This document shows, one piece after another, positions 17,621 to 30,900 of a DNA stretch of 64,000 bases. The translations under genes and the position numbers were made by a program. The first letter of the stretch is position 1, and every line of letters starts with the position of its first letter. Origin of the DNA: Holophagaceae bacterium (GTDB lineage: Bacteria; Acidobacteriota; Holophagae; Holophagales; Holophagaceae); the NCBI GenBank assembly GCA_016710635.1, contig JADJVL010000011.1:62001-126000 (forward strand), in the 5' to 3' direction. Below the pieces are notes generated by a model, which worked only from the letters and a program-made list of their open reading frames with translations, made no database searches and was not told the DNA's origin.

Positions 17621-18394
17621 ATGCGAAAAGCCTTCCTCCTGTTTCCTGCCCTGCTGCTGCTCACCGCCTGCGTGAGGCCCGAGGTCGAAGCCTTCCGGCA
17701 GCAGCCCGCCCCCATCGCCGTGGTCTTCGAAACGCCGCGGGACGTGCCCCGGCGGGAGGAGATCGGCAAGGAGTACGCCGCGGCGATCCGCGCCCGCCTC
17801 GCGACCCGGGCCATGGTCATCCCCGAAGGCGTCCAGGGCCCGGCCAACGCCGCCACCCTGCGGGTGACCCTGACGGATGTCCGGGAAGGCCGCCGTTCCG
17901 CCGATCCCAGCCCCGTCGCCGTCGGCGTCACCACCGGCGTGATCGTGGGGACCCTGAACGCCATCGCCGGCAACCGCAATGCGGGCTTCGAAGGCTTCTG
18001 GTGGGGCCTATGGGCCGGCACCCACGCCGCGGCCAACCAGCGCCATCATGCGGACCGCCTCGGCTACGCGCCCCGGCGGGTGAACGCGGTGGTGGAGCTC
18101 CTCCAGCCCTCCTCCGGCGCCCAGGCCCCGCTCGCCTCCTTCGAGGTGGACAGCCAGGAGGTGATCGAGGCCATGGATCCCCTGAGCCGGGCCGATGCCG
18201 AGGACGACGGCCGCATCCGGGAGGAGGAGGCCCGGGCCTTCAGCCGCGTGGTGGTCTGGAAGCTCCAGGACCAGTTCGGCTGGTCGCCCCGTCCTTCGCC
18301 GAGCTTCTACGGCGTGCGGCGGGAGCGGGAGGAACCCCGCCAGGAGGCGCCGACCCCCGCCGAGACGCAGCCCGTGGAGCCTCGGAAGGAATAG
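17621..18394 (+). CDS. Lipoprotein of unknown function
   Basis: A 257-residue protein with a clear lipoprotein signal (LLFPALLLLTAC, Cys about 17). The middle has a Gly/Ala-rich hydrophobic stretch (VGVTTGVIVGTLNAIAG) that could be a glycine-zipper-like or membrane-inserting segment, next to a Trp-rich piece (GFWWGLWAG). The C-terminus is charged and Pro/Glu rich. It is opposite in strand to both neighbours (DAHP synthase and tpiA). No family recognised. Confidence 0.75.
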   Translation: MRKAFLLFPALLLLTACVRPEVEAFRQQPAPIAVVFETPRDVPRREEIGKEYAAAIRARLATRAMVIPEGVQGPANAATLRVTLTDVREGRRSADPSPVAVGVTTGVIVGTLNAIAGNRNAGFEGFWWGLWAGTHAAANQRHHADRLGYAPRRVNAVVELLQPSSGAQAPLASFEVDSQEVIEAMDPLSRADAEDDGRIREEEARAFSRVVVWKLQDQFGWSPRPSPSFYGVRREREEPRQEAPTPAETQPVEPRKE

Positions 18395-18436
18395 TGGCGA
18401 AGTGGGCCGGGGCCGCGGGTTGACGGGCCGGCCGCT

Positions 18437-19174
18437 TCAGCTCTGGGCGATCCCCACGAGCTGCAGGAACTTCGCCGGATCGAGGCTGGCGCCCCCCACC
18501 AGGGCGCCGGCCACGTGCTGCACGCCGAGCACCTCGCCGAAATTGTCCGGCGTGACGCTGCCGCCATAGAGGATGGGCACGTTGGTCCCGGGCACGCCGA
18601 AGGCCACCTGCACCTCTTCCCGGATGAAGGCGTGGGCCTCCTGGATCTGGGCGAGGTCCGCCCGCCGGCCGGTGCCGATGGCCCAGACCGGCTCGTAGGC
18701 GACCCAGAGCGGGCCGGGGCCGGCCTGGGCCACCACCTGCAACTGCTGGCGCAGCACCATGAAGGTGTTGCCGCTGTCCCGGTCCTGAAGGGTCTCGCCC
18801 ACGCAGAGCACCGGCAGCAGTCCCTTGGCCCGGGCCTTCACCAGCTTCTTGCCGACCACCTCGTCCGTCTCGCCGAAGAGGTGGCGCCGCTCGCTGTGGC
18901 CGATGATGACGCCGTTGGCGCCCGCATCCTTCACCTGGGCCATGGCGATTTCGCCGGTGAAGGCTCCTCGCTTGGCGTAATGGCCGTTCTGGGCGATGGT
19001 GATGATCCCCTTCTCCCGCAGCATGTCGTGCACGGCGGTGAGCAGGGTGAAGGGCGGCGCCACGGCGACCTGCACGTTGTCCTTGGGGGTGTAGCCCTCG
19101 AGGAAGGTGTCGCAGAAGGTGCTGGCCTCCCCCTGCAGCATGTTCATCTTCCAGTTCGCGACGACGCAGCGCAT
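18437..19174 (-). CDS. tpiA: Triosephosphate isomerase
   Basis: A 245-residue glycolytic enzyme interconverting DHAP and glyceraldehyde 3-phosphate. Catalytic residues are visible: VANWKMN (Asn, Lys), VIIGHSERRHLFGE (His), AYEPVWAIGTG (Glu) and the phosphate loop LYGGSVTPDN. It lies 74 bp downstream of pgk on the same strand, probably one operon. Confidence 0.96.
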   Translation of the reverse strand: MRCVVANWKMNMLQGEASTFCDTFLEGYTPKDNVQVAVAPPFTLLTAVHDMLREKGIITIAQNGHYAKRGAFTGEIAMAQVKDAGANGVIIGHSERRHLFGETDEVVGKKLVKARAKGLLPVLCVGETLQDRDSGNTFMVLRQQLQVVAQAGPGPLWVAYEPVWAIGTGRRADLAQIQEAHAFIREEVQVAFGVPGTNVPILYGGSVTPDNFGEVLGVQHVAGALVGGASLDPAKFLQLVGIAQS

Positions 19175-19248
19175 GGGCCGCCCCTCCCGTTTCAGGCTTG
19201 GTGGGTGATCTCGGGGACCATCATGGCACGCGGGCCGCGCCTCCGGCT

Positions 19249-20466
<1,218 letters not shown>

Positions 20467-20507
20467 GTCTCGCTCCACGGTCAAAGCCCCATGGTAGCCA
20501 GGAACCC

Positions 20508-21236
20508 TCAGGGCTTCCGCTCGAGGACGCCGATCCAGCGCGGGGCGCTGTCCGAGTGGGGGCCGCCGCCGTAGTCGCCGAAGGCGCTGCGCACGCCGAA
20601 CCCGGCCGCCGCGAGGAGGGCTACCAGCTCCTCGGGGCGGTAGACCCGCACGCTTTCCGAGACTTCGCGCACGGCGCCGCTGTCGAGGCGTTCGATGCGC
20701 ATGCGCTTCACGACCCGGTCGCCATCCTGGGTCCGAAGGCTGTGGACCCTCAGGCCGCCGCGTTCGATCACGTCCTCGGGCACCAGGTGGGCCTTCAGAT
20801 GGGCTGCGTTCAGGTAGTCCAGCAGCAGGAGCCCTTCCGGAGCAATGACCCGGCCCAGCTCCCGCACGAAGGCCATGTTCGCTTCGTCGCTGAAGTAGCC
20901 GAAGGGGGTGAACCACATGCACACGCCCCGCAGACCGCGATCCCGGAAGGGCAGGGCCCGCATGTCCCCCCGGACGAGGCTGCCCCGGAGCTCGCCCCGG
21001 CCCAGATCCAGCAGGGCAGCGGAGAGGTCCATGCCCAGGGCGAGGGGATTGGTGCGGCGGAGCACCCGGAGGTGGCGGCCCGTGCCGCAGCCCAGGTCCA
21101 GCACGGGGCCGGAAGCGAGGTCCGGGGCGGCCCGCAGCAGGGTCGCCACCGCCCGTTCGGCCTCCTCCTCGTCCCGGTGGGCGTAGAGGGCCGCGTAGTC
21201 CTCGTCGAACCAGTCCTTGAACCACTCCCCGTCCAC
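20508..21236 (-). CDS. SAM-dependent methyltransferase (class I)
   Basis: A 242-residue protein with motif I VLDLGCGTGRHL, an acidic loop LALGMDLS, VRGDMRALPFRDRG (motifs II/III) and a GYFSDE segment. This is the Methyltransf_25-like fold; the C-terminus ends with a strand-rich piece. The substrate is unknown. It lies just upstream of pgk on the same strand and downstream of the EAL gene. Confidence 0.8.
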   Translation of the reverse strand: MDGEWFKDWFDEDYAALYAHRDEEEAERAVATLLRAAPDLASGPVLDLGCGTGRHLRVLRRTNPLALGMDLSAALLDLGRGELRGSLVRGDMRALPFRDRGLRGVCMWFTPFGYFSDEANMAFVRELGRVIAPEGLLLLDYLNAAHLKAHLVPEDVIERGGLRVHSLRTQDGDRVVKRMRIERLDSGAVREVSESVRVYRPEELVALLAAAGFGVRSAFGDYGGGPHSDSAPRWIGVLERKP

Positions 21237-21249
21237 GGCGCGCGATCAG

Positions 21250-21996
21250 CTAGCTGGCGACGGCGGGGGTGAGGAGGGGCTCGGGCTCGCCGAAGACGAA
21301 GCCCTGGGCCCAGGGGACGTCGGCGTCGATGATGGCCTGCAGCTCCGACTGGGTCTCGATGCCCTCGGCGATGTAGCCCACCCGCATGCGCTCGGCGAAG
21401 ACCGCCAGGGCGTTCAGGAGGGCGGCCTGGTAGGGCCGGCGGTGGCACTGCTCCACCAGGCTCTTGTCGGCCTTGATGAAGTCGGGACTGAGGCGAGCCA
21501 TGTGGGTCAGGGAGGCGACGCCGGCGCCGAGATCGTCCACGGCGATGCGCAGCCCCATCTCCCGCAGCCGCCGGGCGTAGGACTGGAGCTCGTTCAGGTC
21601 GTGGATGGAGTGGCTCTCCGTGAATTCCAGCACGATCTGGTGGGGCGGGTAGGAGATGTTGCCCAACCAACCTTCCACGCGCTTCCAGAAGTCCGGACTT
21701 TCGAGGGTGAGGGGTTCCAGGTTGATGAACTGGAGCTGCTGGCTGAAGGGCGTGGCGGAAAGGCCGCGGAAGCTGGTCTCCAGGCAGAGCATGTCGATCT
21801 CCACGCGCTTGGCGTGGTTTTCGATGGTGTCGGGAAACATGGTCCAGAGGCTGCTCACCTCGCCGCTGGGGCGCCGGATCCGGGTGAGGATCTCCCGGGC
21901 CTCCACCTGGCCGGATTTCAGGCCGTGGATCTCGTGGGCGTAGGGGACCAGAGGCCACTCGCCTGCGAGGATGCGCTCGAGGAGGGGATCCCTCAT
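21250..21996 (-). CDS. Stand-alone EAL domain protein (probable c-di-GMP phosphodiesterase)
   Basis: A 248-residue single-domain protein. The metal and catalytic residues are present although motifs are divergent: EILTR in place of EALxR, QFINLEP (Asn), VLEFTES (Glu), AVDDLGAG (Asp pair), FIKADKSLV (Lys), AEGIET (Glu) and AQGFVFG (Gln). It should hydrolyse c-di-GMP to pGpG, as stand-alone EAL proteins do. No GGDEF, PAS or membrane part is attached. Confidence 0.85.
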   Translation of the reverse strand: MRDPLLERILAGEWPLVPYAHEIHGLKSGQVEAREILTRIRRPSGEVSSLWTMFPDTIENHAKRVEIDMLCLETSFRGLSATPFSQQLQFINLEPLTLESPDFWKRVEGWLGNISYPPHQIVLEFTESHSIHDLNELQSYARRLREMGLRIAVDDLGAGVASLTHMARLSPDFIKADKSLVEQCHRRPYQAALLNALAVFAERMRVGYIAEGIETQSELQAIIDADVPWAQGFVFGEPEPLLTPAVAS

Positions 21997-22085
21997 TCAT
22001 TGCTCCCTGGGGGGGAGACCCAGCATAGCCGCAAACGGAAAAAGCGAGCCTGGAGGGCCGTGTGAAGATATGTGAAGGAGGCGCC

Positions 22086-23459
22086 ATGGGCCATCACGTC
22101 GTCGTGGGAGCGGGCCGGAGCGGCCTCGCCGTGTCCCGCCATCTCGCAAAGGCCGGGCTCAGGACCGTGCTGACGGACTCCCGCAGCGAGCCGGACGCGG
22201 CCGCCGAGGCTGCCCTGGCGGGCTTCGGGGTGCTCGCGGTCTGGGGGGCGCACCCCGAGGGGATCCTGGACGAAGCCGAGGCGGTGGTGCTGAGCCCGGG
22301 CATCAGTCCGTCCATCCCCTTCATCCGCCTCGCGAAGGAGAAGGGCGTGCCGGTCCTGGGGGAGCTGGAACTGGCCCACCGCGTGCTGCGGGACCGGGCC
22401 GACGGCTCCCGCCTCCTGGCGGTCACGGGCACCAACGGCAAGAGCACCACCACCGATCTCCTGGCCCACCTGCTGCGGGCAGCGGGTCTGCCTGCGAAAG
22501 CCTGCGGCAACCTCGGGACGCCCCTCATCGAAGCCATCGGGGACGCCGCGGCCGGCATGGTGTACGCCCTGGAGTGCTCCAGCTACCAGCTGGAGACCGT
22601 GGCGGACTTCCACGCGGAGGGCGCCGCCCTCCTGAATCTCACGCCGGACCACCTCGCCCGGCACGGCAGCCTGGAGGCCTACCTCGCCGCCAAGCAGCGG
22701 ATCTTCGGGCATCAATCGCCCGCGGACCTGCGGGTGCTGCCCGCCGCCCATTCGGAGCTCGGCGAGGGCGCACCGGGGCAGGGGGCGTTGGCGACGTTCG
22801 GCTGGAGCGATCCGGGCGGTCCCGGTGCCTGGTGCGACGGGGAAGGGAAGTTGTGGATGCGCGCGGATGGAGGCGGCGTCGAGGCGCTGGTCCACCGCGA
22901 CGAGCTCCTCATCCCCGGCGACCACAACGTGGAGAACGCCCTGGCGGCGGTGCTGCTGGCCCGGCACGGCGGCGCGGGCCTCGCAGCCCTGCGCGAAGGC
23001 CTGAAGACCTATCCCGGCCTCGCCCATCGCATCGCTTTCTGCGGCGAGAAGAACGGTGTGAAGGCCTACAACGATTCCAAGGGAACGAATGTCGATGCCA
23101 CGCTGATCGCCATCCGGGCACTGCCCGGTCCCTTCGTGCTCCTCCTCGGCGGCACCGACAAGGGCGCCAGCTATGCGCCATTGATCGAGGCTCTGCAGGG
23201 CAAGCTGCGCCGCCTCGTCCTCCTCGGCGAGGCCGTGCCCCAGCTCCAGCGGGACCTGGGCGCGCTGCCCCACGATGTGGTCCCCGCCTTCGACGACGCC
23301 GTGCGCCACGCCCTCGCCCTCGCCGAGCCCGGCGACCAGGTCCTCCTCAGCCCCGCCTGCGCCAGCTTCGACCAGTTCCGGAATTTCGAGGCGCGGGGGG
23401 AGCGGTTCGAGGCGCTGGTGAAGGCGTGGGTCCAGCATCACGGGTCCACAATCCAGTAG
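22086..23459 (+). CDS. murD: UDP-N-acetylmuramoylalanine--D-glutamate ligase
   Basis: A 457-residue Mur ligase adding D-Glu to UDP-MurNAc-L-Ala in peptidoglycan synthesis. Seen: N-terminal Rossmann (VVVGAGRSGLAVSRHLAKAG), P-loop VTGTNGKSTTTDLL, ECSSYQLE, LTPDHLARHGS, NVENALAA, AYNDSKGTNVDAT and LLLGGTDKGASY, all in MurD order. ATG 22086 has GGAGG just upstream. It sits alone rather than in a dcw cluster. Confidence 0.95.
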   Translation: MGHHVVVGAGRSGLAVSRHLAKAGLRTVLTDSRSEPDAAAEAALAGFGVLAVWGAHPEGILDEAEAVVLSPGISPSIPFIRLAKEKGVPVLGELELAHRVLRDRADGSRLLAVTGTNGKSTTTDLLAHLLRAAGLPAKACGNLGTPLIEAIGDAAAGMVYALECSSYQLETVADFHAEGAALLNLTPDHLARHGSLEAYLAAKQRIFGHQSPADLRVLPAAHSELGEGAPGQGALATFGWSDPGGPGAWCDGEGKLWMRADGGGVEALVHRDELLIPGDHNVENALAAVLLARHGGAGLAALREGLKTYPGLAHRIAFCGEKNGVKAYNDSKGTNVDATLIAIRALPGPFVLLLGGTDKGASYAPLIEALQGKLRRLVLLGEAVPQLQRDLGALPHDVVPAFDDAVRHALALAEPGDQVLLSPACASFDQFRNFEARGERFEALVKAWVQHHGSTIQ

Positions 23460-23521
23460 GAATTCATGGGGGCCGAGAATGGCCACGCTCACAGATCGCA
23501 CCTCCAGAACCGGAGTCAACG

Positions 23522-24283
23522 ATGTTTGTTTCTGCTGCCATGATCACCATGCTGGCCACGGCAAAACCCAGGATTGGTCGCCCGATCTGGAATGCGACAC
23601 GCTATGGGCATCAGATTAGTTGGAGTACCCAGCGCCTCTTGATCCGTCCCATTCCCCGGGGGGAGCCCGTCTACCTCGCCCAGGACGAAGGCTTGACTCC
23701 CGAGGATCGAGGAGTGGAGAACCCGAAGGATGGTGAAGTTTGGGACCGAATATCCCTGCTCTCTGTTGTCGGCCCGCTGGTTACGGTCCATGAGCGGTCC
23801 TACTTGCTCCAGGGCAACGGGATCGGTTCCAGTGGCGGCAACCGATACACCACCATTGATCTCTCCAGAGGCGGGAAGCCCGCGAATCTCACGGACTACT
23901 TCCCCGAGGAGATCGTTTTCAAGGCCTTGCTTTCGGATCGCCTGGTAACCGAGGCCCTAGCAAGGCTGAAAGCTGATCCGCCCGAGGATCTGAACAGGTT
24001 GATCAAGATTCTCTCTTCGGATGAGGAGGGAGGGATCCGTTTCAATACGGACCTGTTAAGTCACTTCTACTTCCACCATCACCAAGGCGGCTTCGTAGCA
24101 ATCAGGTTAGCCGGCTGGGTTGGCGATTTTGGCGCCGCTCACAGCATGCTCATCGAGGTCGGGTTACTACTCCCCGTACCTGCGGCCCTGAAACAGGAGA
24201 TCGAGATGGCCTCCAAGGGGAAGGGCGGGTTCATGCGGAGCAACGTCGTGAAAGTGACCGGCGGGGAAGAAACACGCTGGTGA
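23522..24283 (+). CDS. Protein of unknown function
   Basis: About 253 residues from ATG 23522 (CCGGAG upstream). The N-terminus is hydrophobic (MFVSAAMITMLATA), so it may be exported, although it lacks basic residues at the start. The central part, LLSVVGPLVTVHERSYL and RYTTIDLSRGG, recalls the extracytoplasmic domain of RsiV/DUF3298-like proteins, but only loosely. Base composition looks less GC-rich than murD. It is convergent with the Kelch gene downstream. Confidence 0.55.
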   Translation: MFVSAAMITMLATAKPRIGRPIWNATRYGHQISWSTQRLLIRPIPRGEPVYLAQDEGLTPEDRGVENPKDGEVWDRISLLSVVGPLVTVHERSYLLQGNGIGSSGGNRYTTIDLSRGGKPANLTDYFPEEIVFKALLSDRLVTEALARLKADPPEDLNRLIKILSSDEEGGIRFNTDLLSHFYFHHHQGGFVAIRLAGWVGDFGAAHSMLIEVGLLLPVPAALKQEIEMASKGKGGFMRSNVVKVTGGEETRW

Positions 24284-24353
24284 GGGGGTTGGTCTCGTGG
24301 GGGTCGTCACCGCAGATTGGGATCAGGGTCTTACAATGCCCTCGGTTTGAACT

Positions 24354-26732
24354 TTACTTTGCAGTCAGGGTGGATGCCGATAGTGCCGCTGGCCGGAACC
24401 TCTCGACAGAGCAACCTAATCCATCTTCGTCCCCGCCCGCGATCACCACGCCGCCGCTGGGCAGCAGCGCTGCTGCGGGCGCTGCGCGGCTTTGCAGGAG
24501 TGCGGGACCCGGCAGGAAGCGGCGAAGGCCTGGGTCGAAGAATTCCGTTGATCGCAGCGGGCGCCCCATGGAGGAACGCCCTCCGATCAGCATGACCCGG
24601 CCATCCTGCAACAGCACAGCGGCGTGCCCGGCCCTGGGATCGCGCATGGGCGGAAGCGGGAGGTAGGACCCCGTGGCGGGATCGAACAACTCAGCGTCTG
24701 AACGCGCGGACCTGGTGCCGTCAGCGCCGCCGGCCACCAACACCAGCCCGTCCCGGAGTGGCGTGGCCGTGAGATCCCACCGCGGGGACGGGAGATCCCG
24801 CGCCCTGCTGAAAGTATTGGAGCGGGGGTCGAATACCAGGGTCATGGCCAAGGCTTTGGATCCGGACCTTCCCCCGACGACCATAGCGCCGGTCGGTGTG
24901 AGGGCCGCCGCGTGGGCGGTTCGGGCCTCGAGAATGCCCCCGGCACGCACGAAGGCGTTTCGTGAGGGTGAGTAGCGCTCAGCCTCGACACCGGGTGATC
25001 CGCCCACGATCAGGACGCTGCCGTCCGGAAGGAGGGTTGCGGAGTGGCCTTCCCGGGGCTGCCGCAAGGATGCGCAGGGCATGAAGCTCCGCGTCGCGGG
25101 GTCCAGGATCTCCGCGCTCGCATGGGACTGCATGCCATCTCCGCCCCCGGCGATGAGGAGCCGGCCGTCACGGAGCCGGGTCGCGGTGTGCCCAGCACGG
25201 CTCTCGGCCAGTGCGGACGCCGCTTCGAAGGCGTGGGAGACGGGGTCGTATCGGAGCGCTTGCCTCGAAGGTCCCAAGCGCTCGTTGATTCCTCCCGTGA
25301 ACCACAGCTCACCCTGGCCCGCGGCGGTGAGGCGGTGCCCGCTCCGGCTCCCCTGGTGCTCGCCCATCCAGTGGCTGGGCTTCATGGTTCCCATTGTGGG
25401 ATCGAAGATGAGGCTTGTGCCGAGGAGCACCCGGCCATCCTGCAGGGGCAGAAGCGGCAGATCCTCGGGAAGATCAGGGCCGTCCAGCAGCTTTCCCAGC
25501 TTGAGGTCGATGTAGCGCAGGAACACCTGGTCTCCCTGCTCAGGCCAGCGTGAGCGGTGGCCCACGGTCAAGATCCTCCCGTCGGCCAGGGCGACGAATC
25601 CGCCGGAAGCTCCGAGCCCGATCGGCATAATTTCCCGGAACCCGTTGGCGCCCACCAGGCCCAGCTTCGCTTGCCTGCCCCATCCGGATTTGAAAAGGAC
25701 TTCTCCCTTCCGGGAAACCGCCAGTGGAGTTCCCAGTTGATCCTTCGGAAGCCGGCAAAGGATCCGCGGAGAAGTCAGCTTCGCACTGAGAATTCCGGCA
25801 ACGTCCTCACTCCCATCCCTGCCATGGAAGAGGAAACCTCCATCGGGAAGGGGAACGAGCGGGAATGGGCATCCCCTGGGCAAGGGCAGGGCCAGCGCGG
25901 TCGCGAGGCCGGTCATGGGGTCGTAGCGCCATCTTCCGCCCGTCCCGGCATCCTGCAGGAGCACCGAGCCATCGGACAACACGGTTCCGCTTCCCTCCTT
26001 GAGCGGGGCGGGCAACCTCAGAGGAGCGGCCGTGAAGGATCGGGTCTGCGGGTCGAAGAATTCCACGAGGTCGGGGGCGTAATAGGCGCCGAGGCCGGGA
26101 TTTCCCCCACCCGCAAGGAGGACACGTCCGTCCGGAAGCTGGCAGACGGCCCCCCCGACGTGGCTCGCGGAGGGCAGGGAGACATCCGTCACGGCCCCGC
26201 TCACGGTATCAACGATTCGGGCTGCAAGAGGGTTGCGGTTCACGTATTTCCCGAACCTGAGTCCCACCACGAGCGCGGTTCCATCAGCGAGGGCGATGGC
26301 CTGGTAGTCCGTGGTGGGCTTCTGCTCCACGTCCAGTCCATAGATTCCACCCCCGCGATCTGGCACCACATCCAGAGTCAGCGTCCCTGTTGCCTGCGGA
26401 AAGTCCTTCCTGCGGAGCCGGATGACGCAAGGCCCCGGCCGATCCGGGACGAGCACGTACTCGCCGGGGAGCCATGGATCCTCTTCCCGGGCACCCGGAG
26501 GCTTGATCTCCACCAGGGACGGCACGATGCCGCGATAGCGGAGTGGCACGAGGTCCCCGCACTCCACGGTGGTCTTGTCGGGGATTCCCACGAGGCTCGG
26601 CGCATTCGAGGTGGCCTTGGCGGCCTTCGGGTTCGGGAGTTCGCCGTTCGGTGGTCCGGAGGGCCGGCGCCGTCGCACGGATGGAAGAAGCAGCAGCGAT
26701 GCGACGAGGCCCCCGGCGATGCACCAGGCCAA
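24354..26732 (-). CDS. Large Kelch-repeat protein, probably membrane-anchored or exported
   Basis: About 792 residues. After an N-terminal hydrophobic segment (IAGGLVASLLLLP) comes an Ig-like stretch, then many Kelch-type blades with the recurring pattern LxDGRxLxxGG (LPDGRVLLAGGG, LRDGRLLIAGGG, LPDGSVLIVGGS, LQDGRVMLIGGR). Such propellers bind proteins or glycans. TTG 26732 is used as start; a strong AAGGAGG (26762-26768) lies beside an ATC codon at 26756 instead, which would give a better signal sequence. It follows the second Kelch gene by 19-43 bp. Confidence 0.75.
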   Translation of the reverse strand: MAWCIAGGLVASLLLLPSVRRRRPSGPPNGELPNPKAAKATSNAPSLVGIPDKTTVECGDLVPLRYRGIVPSLVEIKPPGAREEDPWLPGEYVLVPDRPGPCVIRLRRKDFPQATGTLTLDVVPDRGGGIYGLDVEQKPTTDYQAIALADGTALVVGLRFGKYVNRNPLAARIVDTVSGAVTDVSLPSASHVGGAVCQLPDGRVLLAGGGNPGLGAYYAPDLVEFFDPQTRSFTAAPLRLPAPLKEGSGTVLSDGSVLLQDAGTGGRWRYDPMTGLATALALPLPRGCPFPLVPLPDGGFLFHGRDGSEDVAGILSAKLTSPRILCRLPKDQLGTPLAVSRKGEVLFKSGWGRQAKLGLVGANGFREIMPIGLGASGGFVALADGRILTVGHRSRWPEQGDQVFLRYIDLKLGKLLDGPDLPEDLPLLPLQDGRVLLGTSLIFDPTMGTMKPSHWMGEHQGSRSGHRLTAAGQGELWFTGGINERLGPSRQALRYDPVSHAFEAASALAESRAGHTATRLRDGRLLIAGGGDGMQSHASAEILDPATRSFMPCASLRQPREGHSATLLPDGSVLIVGGSPGVEAERYSPSRNAFVRAGGILEARTAHAAALTPTGAMVVGGRSGSKALAMTLVFDPRSNTFSRARDLPSPRWDLTATPLRDGLVLVAGGADGTRSARSDAELFDPATGSYLPLPPMRDPRAGHAAVLLQDGRVMLIGGRSSMGRPLRSTEFFDPGLRRFLPGPALLQSRAAPAAALLPSGGVVIAGGDEDGLGCSVERFRPAALSASTLTAK

Positions 26733-26775
26733 TGTGGATGAAGAGCGTGAACGGATGTCGCCTCCTTGCCAGGAC

Positions 26776-28128
26776 TCAGCGGGCCACGAAGACTTCGGCC
26801 CTCGACAACGCCGTGGATCCGCACGAGCTTGTGCGTCCCCCGCTGACCAGCACGCTTCCATCCTTCAGCAGGCAGGTGGTCGCCTCGATGCGGGCTTGAT
26901 GCATGGAGTTGCCGCGCTGGCTCTCACCAGTGCGTGGATCGAGGAGCCAGGTATCCGCCTGAGCAGGTTCCAGCGAATTCCATGCACCCCCCAGCGCCAG
27001 GATCCGGCCATCCTGCAGAGCCAAGACCGTGGCATCGGGGAGAAGCTCCTGGAACGCTCGAAGGAAGGTTGCCTTCAAGGTGGCTCTGGGCGTGCGGTAG
27101 GCCGTGTCCATCCCGGCTCCCTGCAGGCTCACCAGGTCCCCGTTCGCCATGGCGAGCATTCTCCCTTCGGCCCACTCCCTCCGCCCCAGGGAGGTGAAGG
27201 CGCGAGATCCTGGGTCATACGTTTCAAGGTGCCCGGCGGCGTCCTGGTGAAGAATCCTTCCCCCTGGAAGGGGGAAGAGGGGCCCTGCTCCTATGGAGGG
27301 CGGGCCGAGGCGCTCGAAGGTCCCTCCTGCCTTCGTGGGGTGGAAGATTTCCGCGGAGAACCCGCCCAGCCGGCGGTGGTCGGGGTCGAACATGAGCCGT
27401 GTGCCTGCAATGAGGACGTCGCCATCCTCCATGAGCACGGCGGACATGCGGTCGTAGTGGTCAAGGGTACTGCCCAGATGTCGGGAATCGCCCGTGGCGG
27501 GATAGTAGATCTCGGCGATGGACACGGAGTTCCAACCTTCCTTGCTCCCGCCGACGATCAGCACGCGTCCGTCATGGAGGAGTACGGCCTGGTGGTTCGC
27601 CCTGGGTGCCACGAGGCTGCCGGCTGCATGGAAGCGGCCTTCGGCTGGAGCGAAGATCTCGATGCCACGGGTAGGGCACCACCCGGCCTCTCCGATGGCG
27701 CGCGTGTAACCGCCGGTGATCAGGACCCTGCCATCCTTCAGGAGTGTCGCTGCATGCCCGAAGCGCGGCTCGGCCATGTCCTGGATCTTCTGGAATCCTC
27801 CTCCAGGAGCGGGTTCAACACGCACCCTGAGGAGGAGAGCTTCCGTTGTGAATCTTCCCTTCCGAGTGGCACGAACTACCAACGAGCCTGGATGAGGGGG
27901 AGCCGTCAGGACGCCGAATGCGGAAATCCTGGCTCCGACTGGAGCCTGGGGGAGGTCCCATTCGAAATCGTGGCGAGAGTCCCCGGAAGCGCCCACCACC
28001 CAGAATCGCTGCGATCCGTTTGGTGGGATCGAAGCGAGCTGGGGACCGATGCTGAAGGCACTCTTCCGGCTGCATCCAAAGATGAACAGAACAGCCAGCA
28101 ACAAATAGGAGCGGGGAATACTTCTCAT
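26776..28128 (-). CDS. Kelch-repeat lipoprotein
   Basis: A 450-residue protein with a lipoprotein signal (YLLLAVLFIFGC, Cys about 19), an Ig-like domain (residues about 30-100) and Kelch blades of the same kind as its neighbour (LKDGRVLITGGY, LHDGRVLIVGGS, LQDGRILALGGA, LKDGSVLVSGGR). The two genes look like a tandem duplication followed by growth of the downstream copy. Lipidation suggests display on the membrane or cell surface. Confidence 0.82.
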   Translation of the reverse strand: MRSIPRSYLLLAVLFIFGCSRKSAFSIGPQLASIPPNGSQRFWVVGASGDSRHDFEWDLPQAPVGARISAFGVLTAPPHPGSLVVRATRKGRFTTEALLLRVRVEPAPGGGFQKIQDMAEPRFGHAATLLKDGRVLITGGYTRAIGEAGWCPTRGIEIFAPAEGRFHAAGSLVAPRANHQAVLLHDGRVLIVGGSKEGWNSVSIAEIYYPATGDSRHLGSTLDHYDRMSAVLMEDGDVLIAGTRLMFDPDHRRLGGFSAEIFHPTKAGGTFERLGPPSIGAGPLFPLPGGRILHQDAAGHLETYDPGSRAFTSLGRREWAEGRMLAMANGDLVSLQGAGMDTAYRTPRATLKATFLRAFQELLPDATVLALQDGRILALGGAWNSLEPAQADTWLLDPRTGESQRGNSMHQARIEATTCLLKDGSVLVSGGRTSSCGSTALSRAEVFVAR

Positions 28129-28341
28129 TCAGGACCTTCGCACCTCAGGTTCAACCAGCTGGGCATGGTGCTTCCCCCTGCAGATGATAGCTCGACCAAT
28201 GCCGGCTGATCGAGTGGGGAACGCCTGCACCTCAGCCCGATCGAGGAGTCCAGGTGCTGCCTGAATGCGCGTGTTGCTGAATGGAAATGCAGAACTGCGT
28301 TAGGCGGGAGATGTCGGCCAAGTCAATTGGCCTCACGACAA

Positions 28342-28371
28342 GAAAAAGGCCCCCAGGAAATCCTGGGGGCC
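28342..28371 (-). terminator. Rho-independent terminator after hppA
   Basis: On the minus strand GGCCCCCAGG pairs perfectly with CCTGGGGGCC around a small loop and runs into TTTTTC. It lies 25 bp after the hppA stop. The rest of 28129-28395, between the Kelch gene start and hppA end, shows no gene. Confidence 0.9.
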
Positions 28372-28395
28372 CGTTTCGAAAAAGCTCCGGTCGGA

Positions 28396-30900
<2,505 letters not shown>

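Noticed and set aside
21250..21996. Degenerate, inactive EAL protein
   Set aside because: The motif EAL reads EIL, but all metal-binding and catalytic residues can be found in order.
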